Below, piece by piece: positions 39,871 through 49,333 of a stretch of 64,000 bases of DNA. The first letter of the stretch is position 1; the number at the start of each line of letters is the position of its first letter. Made by a program: the position numbers and the translations under genes. Origin of the DNA: Paraburkholderia caribensis. Its GTDB lineage: Bacteria; Pseudomonadota; Gammaproteobacteria; Burkholderiales; Burkholderiaceae. The DNA lies in the NCBI RefSeq assembly GCF_002902945.1, contig NZ_CP026102.1, positions 1,488,001-1,552,000 on the forward strand, written 5' to 3'. Under the pieces are notes generated by a model. The model worked only from the letters and a program-made list of their open reading frames with translations, ran no database searches and was not told the origin of the DNA.

Positions 39871-40308
39871 ATGGCTACCACCAGCAAACGCAGCGGGACA
39901 TCCCGCGCGAAGAAAGCGACCGTGGCGCACGCGTCGACGCGCGCCCGCGGCGGCCGTCCGCCGCGCCAGCGTCACTCTCAGGCGAAGGCTGCGCACCGCG
40001 CGCGAACGGCGGCATCGGGCCGCTCGGGGAAGAACTCGAAGTACTGGTCGCACCACGTGATGGAAACCAGCGACGCGATGGACATCGAAAAGGACATCTT
40101 CAAAACCGGGACTGCCGATGAAATCGCGCAATCGCTGAAACGCTCCTCGACGCATAGCAAAAGGCGCAAAGGCACGCCGTATCAGTCGGCGATGTCGATG
40201 CTGAACTTCTATATCAACCGCGCAGGCCGCAACCTGCCCAAATCGCGCAAGAGCACGCTGGAGCAGGCCAAACGCAAGCTGCGCGAAGCGTTCGGCCGCG
40301 CGCCATGA
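39871..40308 (+). CDS. DUF3175 domain-containing basic protein
   Basis: 145 residues, very rich in Arg, Lys, Ser and Ala. The first 50 residues are a disordered basic tail. The DUF3175 domain follows: KYWSHHVMETSDAMDIEKDI, FKTGTADEIAQSLKRSS, SAMSMLNFYINRAGRNLPKS. Such proteins may bind nucleic acid, but no function is established. AGGGA lies upstream of the ATG. It is 22 bases before the antiporter gene, so the two may be cotranscribed. Confidence 0.88.
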   Translation: MATTSKRSGTSRAKKATVAHASTRARGGRPPRQRHSQAKAAHRARTAASGRSGKNSKYWSHHVMETSDAMDIEKDIFKTGTADEIAQSLKRSSTHSKRRKGTPYQSAMSMLNFYINRAGRNLPKSRKSTLEQAKRKLREAFGRAP

Positions 40309-40330
40309 ATGCGTCGCGCGCCATCCGCTG

Positions 40331-41665
40331 ATGCACGACGAGACTGTGTGGTGGTATCTGATCGTCGGCGGCGTGCTGATCTTCATGGGCGTCGCCGCCA
40401 CGACGTTCAAGCGCCTGCCGCTGTCGGCGGCGATGCTCTACCTCGTCATCGGCTACGCGCTCGGGCCGTCCGGGCTCGGCCTGCTGCAACTCGATCTCGC
40501 CCGCGACGCGCACATACTGCGCCCCATCACGGAAGTCGCCCTGCTCGTATCGCTGTTCGCGATCGGACTGCGTCTGCGACTGCCGCTCCTTGCGCCCATG
40601 TGGACCTTGCCGCTGCGGCTCGGCTTCGTCGCGATGGTGTTGACGATACCGCTGCTCACGCTGGTCGGCGTACTGCTGCTCGATCTCGCCTGGGGTCCGT
40701 CGTTACTGCTCGCGGCCATGCTTGCACCGACCGACCCCGTGCTCGCGCATGACGTCGGCGTCCAGGATTCCGACGATCTGGACTTGCTGCGCTTTTCGCT
40801 ATCGGGCGAAGGCGGACTCAACGACGGCATCGCGTTGCCGTTCGTGCTACTGGGGCTCGCCCTATGCGCATCCGGCCCGGCGCGCGGCGACGACGTGAGC
40901 GGCTGGCGCATCGCATTCGAAGCAATCGCGGGGATTCCGGGCGGCCTCGTGACGGGCGGATTACTCGGCTGGGTAACCACCCGGTCGGTCGCATGGTTAC
41001 GCACGCGGCACGCACAGGCACTCGGCCTCGAAGGCTTCTTTGCGCTTGGGCTGATCGGACTCGCTTACGGCGCCGCCCTGCTCGTGCATTGCAATGGTTT
41101 CGTTGCCGTCTTTGCCGCGGGCGTTGCGATGCGCAGCGTCGAGCATCGCGCGAGCGGCGGCCGGTCGGCGCGCGAAGCGATCGGCACGGTCGATTCGGAA
41201 GATGTGGGCGCGACGGCTTCCGATCCGCAAAAGGCCCATGCCTTCATGGCCGAATCGGTGCTCGGTTTCACCATTGAACTGGAACGCATTGCCGAAGTCG
41301 CGGTGATGATGATCGTCGGCAATGTGCTCGCGACTTCTGGCGCATCGCTCTTCACGTGGCACAGCGTGGTGCTGATCGTGGCGCTCTTTATCGTGGTGCG
41401 GCCCATCGCCGTCGAAGCGTCTTTGCTCGGGTCGAGTGCCGCGCATGCGCAGCGCCGCTTGATGAGCTGGTTCGGCATACGCGGCATCGGGTCTTTCTAC
41501 TATCTCGCGCTCGCCCTGGAGTCGATGCAGCAACGTCACATGCAAGACCTCCTGCCCCTCGTGCCGTTGACACTCGCCGTCATCACTTCTTCCGTCATCG
41601 TGCATGGCATAAGCGCAACGCCACTGATGAACTGGTATCACCGTATCCGAAAACCGGATCGCTAA
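40331..41665 (+). CDS. Cation:proton antiporter, CPA1-like
   Basis: 444 residues with about twelve hydrophobic helices. Typical exchanger elements are LSAAMLYLVIGYALGPSGLG, the ion-site helix LAAMLAPTDPVLAHDVG with the Thr-Asp-Pro, LSGEGGLNDGIALPFVLLG with the Asn-Asp pair, and a late WFGIRGIGSFYY segment with the conserved Arg. It exchanges Na+ or K+ for protons across the inner membrane. No long cytoplasmic tail is present. The 240 bases after it, before pelA, hold no gene and should contain the pel promoter. Confidence 0.92.
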   Translation: MHDETVWWYLIVGGVLIFMGVAATTFKRLPLSAAMLYLVIGYALGPSGLGLLQLDLARDAHILRPITEVALLVSLFAIGLRLRLPLLAPMWTLPLRLGFVAMVLTIPLLTLVGVLLLDLAWGPSLLLAAMLAPTDPVLAHDVGVQDSDDLDLLRFSLSGEGGLNDGIALPFVLLGLALCASGPARGDDVSGWRIAFEAIAGIPGGLVTGGLLGWVTTRSVAWLRTRHAQALGLEGFFALGLIGLAYGAALLVHCNGFVAVFAAGVAMRSVEHRASGGRSAREAIGTVDSEDVGATASDPQKAHAFMAESVLGFTIELERIAEVAVMMIVGNVLATSGASLFTWHSVVLIVALFIVVRPIAVEASLLGSSAAHAQRRLMSWFGIRGIGSFYYLALALESMQQRHMQDLLPLVPLTLAVITSSVIVHGISATPLMNWYHRIRKPDR

Positions 41666-41906
41666 TTCCACTCAAAATAGCTTTAAGCGTTTTATTCGCC
41701 TTAGCATAAACCCCTATGCTTCACGAATACAAAAGCGCGTCACTTTTTGAACACGCGCCGTATCCGCAACAGCGGGCGCTTTCAAGCAAGAACGAGGCTA
41801 GGCGGACACCTGAATGTTGTCTATGATAGCCGCTGACGCAATTGATCAGAACAAGACGTCACAACATCAATCTGCCCGTTCAGATTAGCAGAACAGCTCT
41901 CTGTCA

Positions 41907-44819
41907 ATGACGTTAAGCGAATCGCATCATTATTTGAGAAAAATCATTTTCGCATTCGCGCGAGTGTGCCAGGCGATCCGAACCGTCCGCCTGCAGCGAA
42001 TTCGCATGCCAGGTCTGCTTGTCATTGCATTGGCATTGTCCGTTCATTCCGCCTTTGCCGACGACACTACCCCGTCTGTCACGCAACCGTCATTTGCACT
42101 CTATTACGGCAAGTCACCGCCCGTCGAAATGCTTTCTGCATTCGACGCAGCCGTCATCGAACCCGAAAGCGGCTTCGATCCGCTTGCGCATCGCTTGCCG
42201 CATACCACGTGGTTCGCTTATGCGAGCGTCGGCGAAGTGCTGCCCTCGCGCAGCTATTACGCCGATCTGCCGAAGAACTGGCTGGCGGGAAGCAATGAAG
42301 CGTGGGCATCTCGCGTGATCGATCAAAGCCAGCCCGAATGGCCCGCGTTCTTTGTCGATCATGTCATCAAACCGCTTTGGGACAAAGGCTATCGCGGCTT
42401 CTTTCTCGACACGATGGATTCGTGGCAACTCGTCGCGAAGACCGACGAAGCACGCGCACGGCAGACGCAAGGGCTGGCCAACGTGATCCGCGCGATCAAG
42501 GCGCGCTATCCCGCTGCAAAACTGATCTTCAATCGCGGCTTCGAGATTCTCCCGCAGGTGCACGACCTCGTGTATGCGGTTGCGTTCGAGTCGCTGTATC
42601 GCGGCTGGGATCAGGCGCAGCAGCGCTATACGGCAGTCTCCGAAGCGGACCGCGCATGGCTGCTCGGACAGGCGCGGACAATACGCGAGCAATATCACCT
42701 TCCCGTCATCTCGATCGACTACTGCGCGCCCGCCGATCGCGCCTGCCAGCAGGACACCGTCGCGAAGATCAGGGCGCAAGGCATCGTGCCATACGTAACA
42801 GACGGCGCGCTGGCGACGATGGGCGTCGGCGCGGTCGAACCCGTCAAGCGTCGCATTCTGGTGATCCAGGACCCGCCGCTGCACACGGACCTGAACGTGT
42901 CGCCCGGCGTGCGCTTTCTGGCCACGCCGCTCAACTATCTGGGCTACCGGATCGACTATCGCGATGCGCGCGACCCCATGCCCGAAGGCGATCTGCGCGA
43001 CCGCTATGCGGGCATCGTGCTGTGGCTCGAAAACCCGGTGCCGAACAGCAAGGCGTATCGCGACTGGCTCATGGCGCAGATCGACGCGAAGATTCCCGTT
43101 GCCGTATTCACGACTTTCGGCACGCAGATGGACGCCGATCTCGCGAACAAACTCGATCTCGAAACGGTGGCAGGCGCGCCGTCCAACGGCAAGCTCGACG
43201 TCGAATCCTACGATCCGAAGCTGATGGGCTTCGAAATGAAGCCGCATCCGCTTGCCCGGGATTTCACGCCCGTCCGTGTCGGACCGCATAGCCGTTCGCT
43301 GCTGCGGCTGCGCTCGGGCGGCTTCGTGATCGACGGCGCAGGCATCACGCCTTGGGGCGGCTATGCGATGCGCCCCTTCGGCGTGTACCAGCTGGATGCC
43401 GTCAATCAGGCGCGCTGGGTCGCGCAACCTGTCGAATTTCTGCGCACTGCCTTGCGCCTGAACAACGACATGCCTGTGCCGGACACGACGACGGAAAACG
43501 GGCGGCGCCTGCTGATGTCGCATATCGACGGCGACGGGTTCGCCTCGCGCGCGGAGTACACCACCTCCACGCCGGCCAACACCGACGTCACACCGCAATA
43601 CTCGGGCGACATGCTGTATGCGCTGTTGCGCGATTCCGGCATGCCCACCACCGTCTCGCTGATCGAAGGCGAAGTGAGCGACGAAGGCCCGTTCAAAAGC
43701 TTCGCGCCGCACCTGCGCACGATCGGCAGACGGATCTTCGAATTACCGAATGTCGAAGTCGCGACGCATACCTATACGCACCCGCTTCGATGGATGCGCG
43801 TCACCGGGCTCGGTGTCGCCGACTCCGGCGATACGCCGGCCGAAGGCGGCAGCCAGACGAACAGCAGCGGCCTGTCCATCGACATTCCCGGCTACCGGTT
43901 CAATATCGACCGCGAGATCAAAGGGTCGATCGACTATATCGACCGACATGTCGCGCCCGCGTCGAAGCCCGTGCGCATGGTCCTGTGGAGCGGCGATTGC
44001 CAGGTGCCCTCGCCCGTTCTCAAGGCGGCGTACGAAGCGGGCGTGCTGAACCTGAACGGCGGCGATACGCTGATCACGAAGAGCTTTCCGAGCTGGGCCG
44101 CGATTGCGCCGCTTGGCGTAATGAAGAACGGCTACTACCAGATCTTCGCGCCCAATCAGAACGAAGAGCCGTACACGGACCTCTGGCATGGGCCGTTCTA
44201 TGGCTTTTCTCGCGTGCTCGAAACGTTCGCGATGACGGACAAGCCACTTCGCTTCAAGCCAATGGACATCTACTACCACATGTTCACGGGCACGAAGTAC
44301 GCGTCGATGAAAGCGCTGAAGCAGGTCTTCGATACCGTGCTCAGGCAACCCGTCACCCCCGTCTTCACCTCTGAATACGCGCGCAAGGTGCTCGACTGGC
44401 TCGACACCAGCATCTATCAGGAGCCGGGCAGCAACGTCTGGGTCGTGCGCAACGAGGCGAATCTGCGCACCGTGCGGCTTCCCGCCGGCAAGGTGCCCGA
44501 CATGTCGAATGCAACAGGTGTCGCAGGCTATCTGCCGGGACCGGGCGGCACCTATGTGCACCTGACGGGCGACGGCATTGCACGTTTCGCCGTGATCGAC
44601 CAGTCCGCAGCGCGCCCTGTGCCCTATCTCGCCGAAGCCAACGGCATGCTCGACCACTTCGTGAGCACGCGCAACGGCTTTTCGTTCGATCTGCGCTCGC
44701 ACGTCGCGCCGATGTTCCGCGTCGCCAACGCGGGCGCATGCCGCGTGACGAAGCGCGCCGTGACCGGTTCCACCAACGACTATCGCCAATTGCATGTCGA
44801 CGTCGCCTGCGACACCTGA
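41907..44819 (+). CDS. pelA: PelA, Pel polysaccharide hydrolase and deacetylase
   Basis: 970 residues. Start at 41907 or at 42006 (MPGLLVIALALSVHSAFADD, a good signal peptide); neither has a clear ribosome site. The N-terminal glycoside hydrolase barrel (FALYYGKSPPVEMLSAFDAA, GYRGFFLDTMDSWQL, LIFNRGFEILPQVHDLVYAV) has the conserved Asp and Glu. A Rossmann-like middle domain follows. The C-terminal NodB-like deacetylase begins MSHIDGDGF (metal Asp) and has VATHTYTHPLRW (metal His). PelA trims and partly deacetylates Pel in the periplasm, making it cationic. It is the first gene of the pel operon; pelB starts 26 bases before its end. Confidence 0.93.
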   Translation: MTLSESHHYLRKIIFAFARVCQAIRTVRLQRIRMPGLLVIALALSVHSAFADDTTPSVTQPSFALYYGKSPPVEMLSAFDAAVIEPESGFDPLAHRLPHTTWFAYASVGEVLPSRSYYADLPKNWLAGSNEAWASRVIDQSQPEWPAFFVDHVIKPLWDKGYRGFFLDTMDSWQLVAKTDEARARQTQGLANVIRAIKARYPAAKLIFNRGFEILPQVHDLVYAVAFESLYRGWDQAQQRYTAVSEADRAWLLGQARTIREQYHLPVISIDYCAPADRACQQDTVAKIRAQGIVPYVTDGALATMGVGAVEPVKRRILVIQDPPLHTDLNVSPGVRFLATPLNYLGYRIDYRDARDPMPEGDLRDRYAGIVLWLENPVPNSKAYRDWLMAQIDAKIPVAVFTTFGTQMDADLANKLDLETVAGAPSNGKLDVESYDPKLMGFEMKPHPLARDFTPVRVGPHSRSLLRLRSGGFVIDGAGITPWGGYAMRPFGVYQLDAVNQARWVAQPVEFLRTALRLNNDMPVPDTTTENGRRLLMSHIDGDGFASRAEYTTSTPANTDVTPQYSGDMLYALLRDSGMPTTVSLIEGEVSDEGPFKSFAPHLRTIGRRIFELPNVEVATHTYTHPLRWMRVTGLGVADSGDTPAEGGSQTNSSGLSIDIPGYRFNIDREIKGSIDYIDRHVAPASKPVRMVLWSGDCQVPSPVLKAAYEAGVLNLNGGDTLITKSFPSWAAIAPLGVMKNGYYQIFAPNQNEEPYTDLWHGPFYGFSRVLETFAMTDKPLRFKPMDIYYHMFTGTKYASMKALKQVFDTVLRQPVTPVFTSEYARKVLDWLDTSIYQEPGSNVWVVRNEANLRTVRLPAGKVPDMSNATGVAGYLPGPGGTYVHLTGDGIARFAVIDQSAARPVPYLAEANGMLDHFVSTRNGFSFDLRSHVAPMFRVANAGACRVTKRAVTGSTNDYRQLHVDVACDT

Positions 44820-47800
44820 GCGGCAGCGGCTCTTTTCGCCCGCTGTGATCCTCGTGCTCGGCCTGCTGGTCGGCGTGATGCTCGCGCTCGCCTTTCCGCG
44901 CGAGAGGATCGAATCGCGGCTGCTCGAAGGCGCGAATGTCGACAGTCTCACGATCGCCTATCTGGAAGCATGGCTGCGCGTCGATCCGAACAACGCGGAA
45001 GTGCTCTCCGAACTCACGCGTGAATATCTGAAGGGGCAGCGTATCTCGGATGCGACGCGCATCCTCGACCGTCTGTCGCATTCCAACGACCCGAACGCGC
45101 GGCAAAGCGCGCTGGCCATTCGCTTGTCGCTCGCGCAGCAGCGGCTGTATTCGTTGAAACCGAATGACCCGGCGCGGTCCCCGCGCCTTGCCGAACTCGA
45201 TGCACTGCTGCGCGAAGCACTCGACTACAGGTGGGACAACGAGCAATTGAAGATGCTTGCGCAGCAGGCGCGCGGGCTGAACGACAACGCGCTCGCCGCA
45301 CGCTACTACACGCTGCTCGCGCAGTCCGATCGGGAGCACGCGAGCAGGTGGCTGGCCGAGCTCGCGCAAACACAGTTGGGTAACCGGCAGCATCGCGCAG
45401 CCGCCGAGGCGTGGTTCGCGGTACAAGCGCAGGCCACCACGCGCGATGAGAAGCGCGCCGCGTTCATCGCCGGTTTGCGCGCGCTGCAATCGGGCAACGA
45501 CATGCCCGCGACGATGCAGGCGGCCGACCAGCACATCGGCGATCTCGCCGACGATCCTGAAACGCTGCGCTTTCTCGCCAATCTCGCACTGGCTGCGGGG
45601 CGTCCCGATCTCGCGTCGAAGTACGTGAAGCGATTGATGAAGATGTCCGCGCTGGATCATGAGCCGGCGCGTTCGCGGCGGGTGTCGTTCGTGCCCAGGC
45701 GCGCGACGGACCCGGGCACGGTCGAGCATCGCACGGCGCGCGGCGTATGGCTGCGCGCGGCGTGGTATCGTCCGCACGCGTCGCGCGGCGCAGCGCTGCG
45801 CCATGCGCTCAAGGACGCGTCCGGCACGCAAACCACCGCCCGCGTGGTACGCATTGCCACGACAGCGCCCGCGAGCGACGCCACCGCGGCCGACTATGAA
45901 CTCGCGTATCGCGTGTTCCTCGCGAACGGTGATGTCGCGAACGCGCAGCGCATCGCGCAAACGGCCGTCGACCGCGATCCGCAGTCGATTCCATGGCGCG
46001 AGCGTCTCGCGCAGGTGGCCGAGTGGAACCGGCGTCAGGACGTTGCGCTCGCCAACTACCTCGCGATCGCGAAGATGCGCGGCACCGAAGACGACTGGAA
46101 AAAGATCGCGCGTCTCGCGCCCGGGCTCAACGACAACGCCGCCATGCTCGCCGTCACGCTGCATCAGGCTGGCCAGCAACCGGAAAATCTGAAGCTGCTC
46201 GATGCCGTCGTCTTCTCGTACGAACGCATCGCCGATCCCGATGCCGCGTTGAGCTTTCTACGCACGCGCTTCAATGGCCCGTTGCGCCGCCAGGCAATGG
46301 AACGCTACGCGCAAGTCGCCGAACGCAAGGGCGACGACGATCTTGCGCTACGCATGTGGCGCGATCTCGAACGCGAATATGGGCCAAACGCAGCCTACGG
46401 ATTGAAGATCGGCACGATGCTCTATACGCGCACGCAGTTCGACGCCGCGCTCGCCGCGATGAATGAAGCGAAGCGCGGTGCGTCTGCATCGAATGACGAA
46501 TTCTGGCGCTTTTACGCACTGCTCGCCGACTCCAATCAAAACACGCGCGATGCGCGGCTCGGTTATCGCCAGTTGATAGCGGGCGGCAAGGCTGGCCCGC
46601 AAGACTACGAGACGATGACGAACTTCTTCAACACGTCGCCGCTCGACGCCGGCCGTCTCGCGGAATATGCGTATCGTCATGGCGGCCCGCCGCGCATGCT
46701 GTCGGAAGCGTTGTATGGCTATCAGCGCGCGCATGCGTGGGGCCGCATCGGTCTCCTGCTCGCCTCCCTCACGCCCGCGCAACTCGATGCGGCCGGGCAG
46801 TCGGCCACGTTCCTGCTCGCACGCGCCGAATACGAACGGCAAACAGGCGCCAACGATGCCGCGCTGCGCGACATCGAACGCGCCGCCGCGCTCGATCCGA
46901 ACAACCCGGAAGCGCGCGCGGCCCACATCTGGGTGCTGAACGAGCGCGGCACGGATGCCGTCCTGCTCGCGGCACTGCGGCGTTACGCAGGCGACGCGGA
47001 GAACGATCCACAGCTATGGCCCGCGTACGGCGCAGCCTGGTTGCGGCTCGGCGATGGGCGCAAGGCGCTGCATTATCTGCACAAGCCGGCCGCGCAAGCA
47101 CGGCACAGCGCATTGTGGCGTCTCACGTTCGCGGACGCACTGGAACTGAACGGCCGCGTCGATGAAGCGTGGCGCGTGCGCAAGCAGGTCTGGCTGGAAC
47201 TGGCGCGCCGCCGGCGCGATCCGTCGCAAGACGCGCCGTTGCCCGACGCCGGGCAGGACGATCTGCGCGGCCGCTATGTCGCGCTCACGCAGCTGTATGC
47301 GAACGGCGACCGCTCGCGCGCGGTGTTGATCGACCTGCTGCGCGCCGATCGCAACGGCGCGGGCGACGCTCAGGCGGCTGCGTCCGAGCTTGGCGACATC
47401 GGCCAGCTGCCGCCCGCGAAGCAGGACGAGATCCGCAAGCGCCAGCGCCTCTATTCGGCCATCGCGCGCGAGGCGGCCATTTCCTGGGCGCAGAACGAAG
47501 AGGCGTCCGACATGGAGCGCGCCTGGCTGGAACAGCAATACATCGACCACAGCCAGCGTCCCATCTACGCCGAAGCGCAACTCGCGATCAACGACGGCGA
47601 CGTCAACGAACTGTCGCGCCTGCTCGACACGCTGCCCGATCTGATTCCGCGGCAGAACCGCGTCGATGCGCAGGCGCTCACGGGGCGCACGTCCGCCGCG
47701 CAAACCAGCGCGGTCGACTCGCTCACGCGCGAGCCCAACGACGAAGTGATGCAGGCGATGGCACGCGAGCAACTGCTCAGCAATGCGCAGGCGCTGGCGG

Positions 47801-48702
47801 GCGCATTCCGTTACGTCGATCAGGGGTCGCTGCGCTTCACCGAGGAATCGGCGACGGGCAGCGTGCGCCTCACGCCTTCGCAGAACCTGCAGTTTCGCTA
47901 TCAGCAGCGCGACCAGACAGTGGACGGCTCGCAACTCGCCTACGCGCCGAAACACGACAGGCTCGCCGAGGCGATCTATCGCCACAAGGGTCAATATGAC
48001 GAAGAGCACGTCACGCTGGGCCGCCGCAATGCGCTCGAAGACTTCACGACGGCGCGCGTCGAAGGCACGTACAACGTCACGCAGCGCCTCACGCTGACCT
48101 ATGCGCTCGGCTACAACCAGGCCGCGACGGAATCGACGCAACTGACCGTGGGCGGCACCAAGGACCTCGCGACGCTCGGCTTCATCTACCGGCTCGATCC
48201 GCACTGGTTCGGCGGCGCACGCTACGAGTACACGCGCTTTCACGGCCAGGACCGCTCGTACCTCGGCAACGGCAGCCTCGTCGAAGCGAACCTCGGCTAC
48301 AAGATCAAGGCGGATTATCCCGACTACACGATCCGCGCCGTCTTCGCACACGGCCAGTACAACGCGACGGGCGCACCGGGCGACGCGCTGCGCGTGCTGC
48401 TGCCGCAGAACACGCCGTTCACGGCCGCCGCCTTCATGCCGCAGACCTTCACGCAAGGCGGCCTGCTGTTTTCGTTCGGCGACGATCTGCCCGAGCAGTA
48501 TTCGAAGGGATGGCGGCCGATGTTCGCGGGCGGCCCGATCCGCGACTCGCGCGCGGGCTGGTCGGGCCAGGCGGAACTCGGCATGGCGGGCAGCGTGGTC
48601 GGCAACGATCAGATGCTGCTGTACGGCGCCTATCAGGGTGTCTCGTCGAATCATTCGACTTCCGTGAAGGAAGTCGGCGTGCGCTATCGGTATCTGTATT
48701 GA
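44794..48702 (+). CDS. pelB: PelB, outer-membrane Pel export porin with TPR scaffold
   Basis: 1302 residues, a little longer than Pseudomonas PelB. A single N-terminal membrane helix (AVILVLGLLVGVMLALAFPR) precedes many TPR units (LEAWLRVDPNNAEVLSELTR, LANYLAIAKMRGTEDDWKKI, ALRDIERAAALDPNNPEARA). The C-terminal 300 residues are a beta barrel (FRYVDQGSLRFTEES onward) ending in alternating strands and Tyr (VRYRYLY). An Arg-rich stretch near residues 285-330 lacks clear TPR pattern. The TPR domain binds PelA in the periplasm and the barrel conducts Pel through the outer membrane. It overlaps pelA by 26 bases, so translation is coupled. Confidence 0.93.
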   Translation: MSTSPATPERQRLFSPAVILVLGLLVGVMLALAFPRERIESRLLEGANVDSLTIAYLEAWLRVDPNNAEVLSELTREYLKGQRISDATRILDRLSHSNDPNARQSALAIRLSLAQQRLYSLKPNDPARSPRLAELDALLREALDYRWDNEQLKMLAQQARGLNDNALAARYYTLLAQSDREHASRWLAELAQTQLGNRQHRAAAEAWFAVQAQATTRDEKRAAFIAGLRALQSGNDMPATMQAADQHIGDLADDPETLRFLANLALAAGRPDLASKYVKRLMKMSALDHEPARSRRVSFVPRRATDPGTVEHRTARGVWLRAAWYRPHASRGAALRHALKDASGTQTTARVVRIATTAPASDATAADYELAYRVFLANGDVANAQRIAQTAVDRDPQSIPWRERLAQVAEWNRRQDVALANYLAIAKMRGTEDDWKKIARLAPGLNDNAAMLAVTLHQAGQQPENLKLLDAVVFSYERIADPDAALSFLRTRFNGPLRRQAMERYAQVAERKGDDDLALRMWRDLEREYGPNAAYGLKIGTMLYTRTQFDAALAAMNEAKRGASASNDEFWRFYALLADSNQNTRDARLGYRQLIAGGKAGPQDYETMTNFFNTSPLDAGRLAEYAYRHGGPPRMLSEALYGYQRAHAWGRIGLLLASLTPAQLDAAGQSATFLLARAEYERQTGANDAALRDIERAAALDPNNPEARAAHIWVLNERGTDAVLLAALRRYAGDAENDPQLWPAYGAAWLRLGDGRKALHYLHKPAAQARHSALWRLTFADALELNGRVDEAWRVRKQVWLELARRRRDPSQDAPLPDAGQDDLRGRYVALTQLYANGDRSRAVLIDLLRADRNGAGDAQAAASELGDIGQLPPAKQDEIRKRQRLYSAIAREAAISWAQNEEASDMERAWLEQQYIDHSQRPIYAEAQLAINDGDVNELSRLLDTLPDLIPRQNRVDAQALTGRTSAAQTSAVDSLTREPNDEVMQAMAREQLLSNAQALAGAFRYVDQGSLRFTEESATGSVRLTPSQNLQFRYQQRDQTVDGSQLAYAPKHDRLAEAIYRHKGQYDEEHVTLGRRNALEDFTTARVEGTYNVTQRLTLTYALGYNQAATESTQLTVGGTKDLATLGFIYRLDPHWFGGARYEYTRFHGQDRSYLGNGSLVEANLGYKIKADYPDYTIRAVFAHGQYNATGAPGDALRVLLPQNTPFTAAAFMPQTFTQGGLLFSFGDDLPEQYSKGWRPMFAGGPIRDSRAGWSGQAELGMAGSVVGNDQMLLYGAYQGVSSNHSTSVKEVGVRYRYLY

Positions 48703-48723
48703 AGAGCCTTTGAGGAGAATGAC

Positions 48724-49275
48724 ATGGACCACAGCAAGAACCTTCGCGCGCGCGCGCCGGCGTTGTTTGCATCGGCGTTGGCGTTGATCGCGCTCACGCT
48801 CGCGGGCTGCGCCGTCGTCGATCGCAGCGCGCCGCCCGCCATTGCGAAGACCGACAGTCTCGCGATTCTGCCTGTCGCGAACAACACCGAGACGCCGCAG
48901 GCGGGGCAGCGTGCGGCGTCGATTGCACAGAGCCTGCTCGCGTCGTACGGCTATACGAATCTGTCGCGCTACCCGGCGAGCGCCGACGACGAAACGCTGT
49001 TCGATGCCGCGAAACCGGACGCGCAGCAGAACGCGCTGAACTGGGCGCGCCAGCAGAATGCGCGCTATGCGCTGACGGGTGCCGTCAACGAATGGCGCTA
49101 TAAGGTCGGCGTGGACGGCGAGCCGGCCGTGGGCCTCACTTTCGAGGTGATCGACGTGCAGACGGGCAAGGTCGTGTGGACGGGCACGGGCAGCCGCACC
49201 GGCTGGAGCCGCGATGCCGTGTCGGGCGTCGCGCAGAAGCTGGAGCGCGATCTGCTGTCGCCGCTCGCGCGGTGA
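48724..49275 (+). CDS. pelC: PelC, outer-membrane lipoprotein of the Pel exporter
   Basis: 183 residues with a lipoprotein signal (ASALALIALTLAGC). The mature part begins with KTDSLAILPVANNTETPQAG and has the alternating alpha-beta pattern of PelC (ARYALTGAVNEWRYKVGVDG, LTFEVIDVQTGKVVWTGTGS). PelC forms a twelve-membered ring under the PelB barrel that funnels the cationic polymer. GAGGAG precedes the ATG, 21 bases after pelB. Confidence 0.93.
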   Translation: MDHSKNLRARAPALFASALALIALTLAGCAVVDRSAPPAIAKTDSLAILPVANNTETPQAGQRAASIAQSLLASYGYTNLSRYPASADDETLFDAAKPDAQQNALNWARQQNARYALTGAVNEWRYKVGVDGEPAVGLTFEVIDVQTGKVVWTGTGSRTGWSRDAVSGVAQKLERDLLSPLAR

Positions 49276-49333
49276 GGCATGCCCTGCTCCGCACGACTAT
49301 CATCGAAGCTGGCTTCGATTAAAGGCGAACGCC

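Noticed and set aside
47014..48732. A 572-codon frame opposite pelB
   Set aside because: It lies wholly within a clearly coding gene of a conserved operon and shows no family features.
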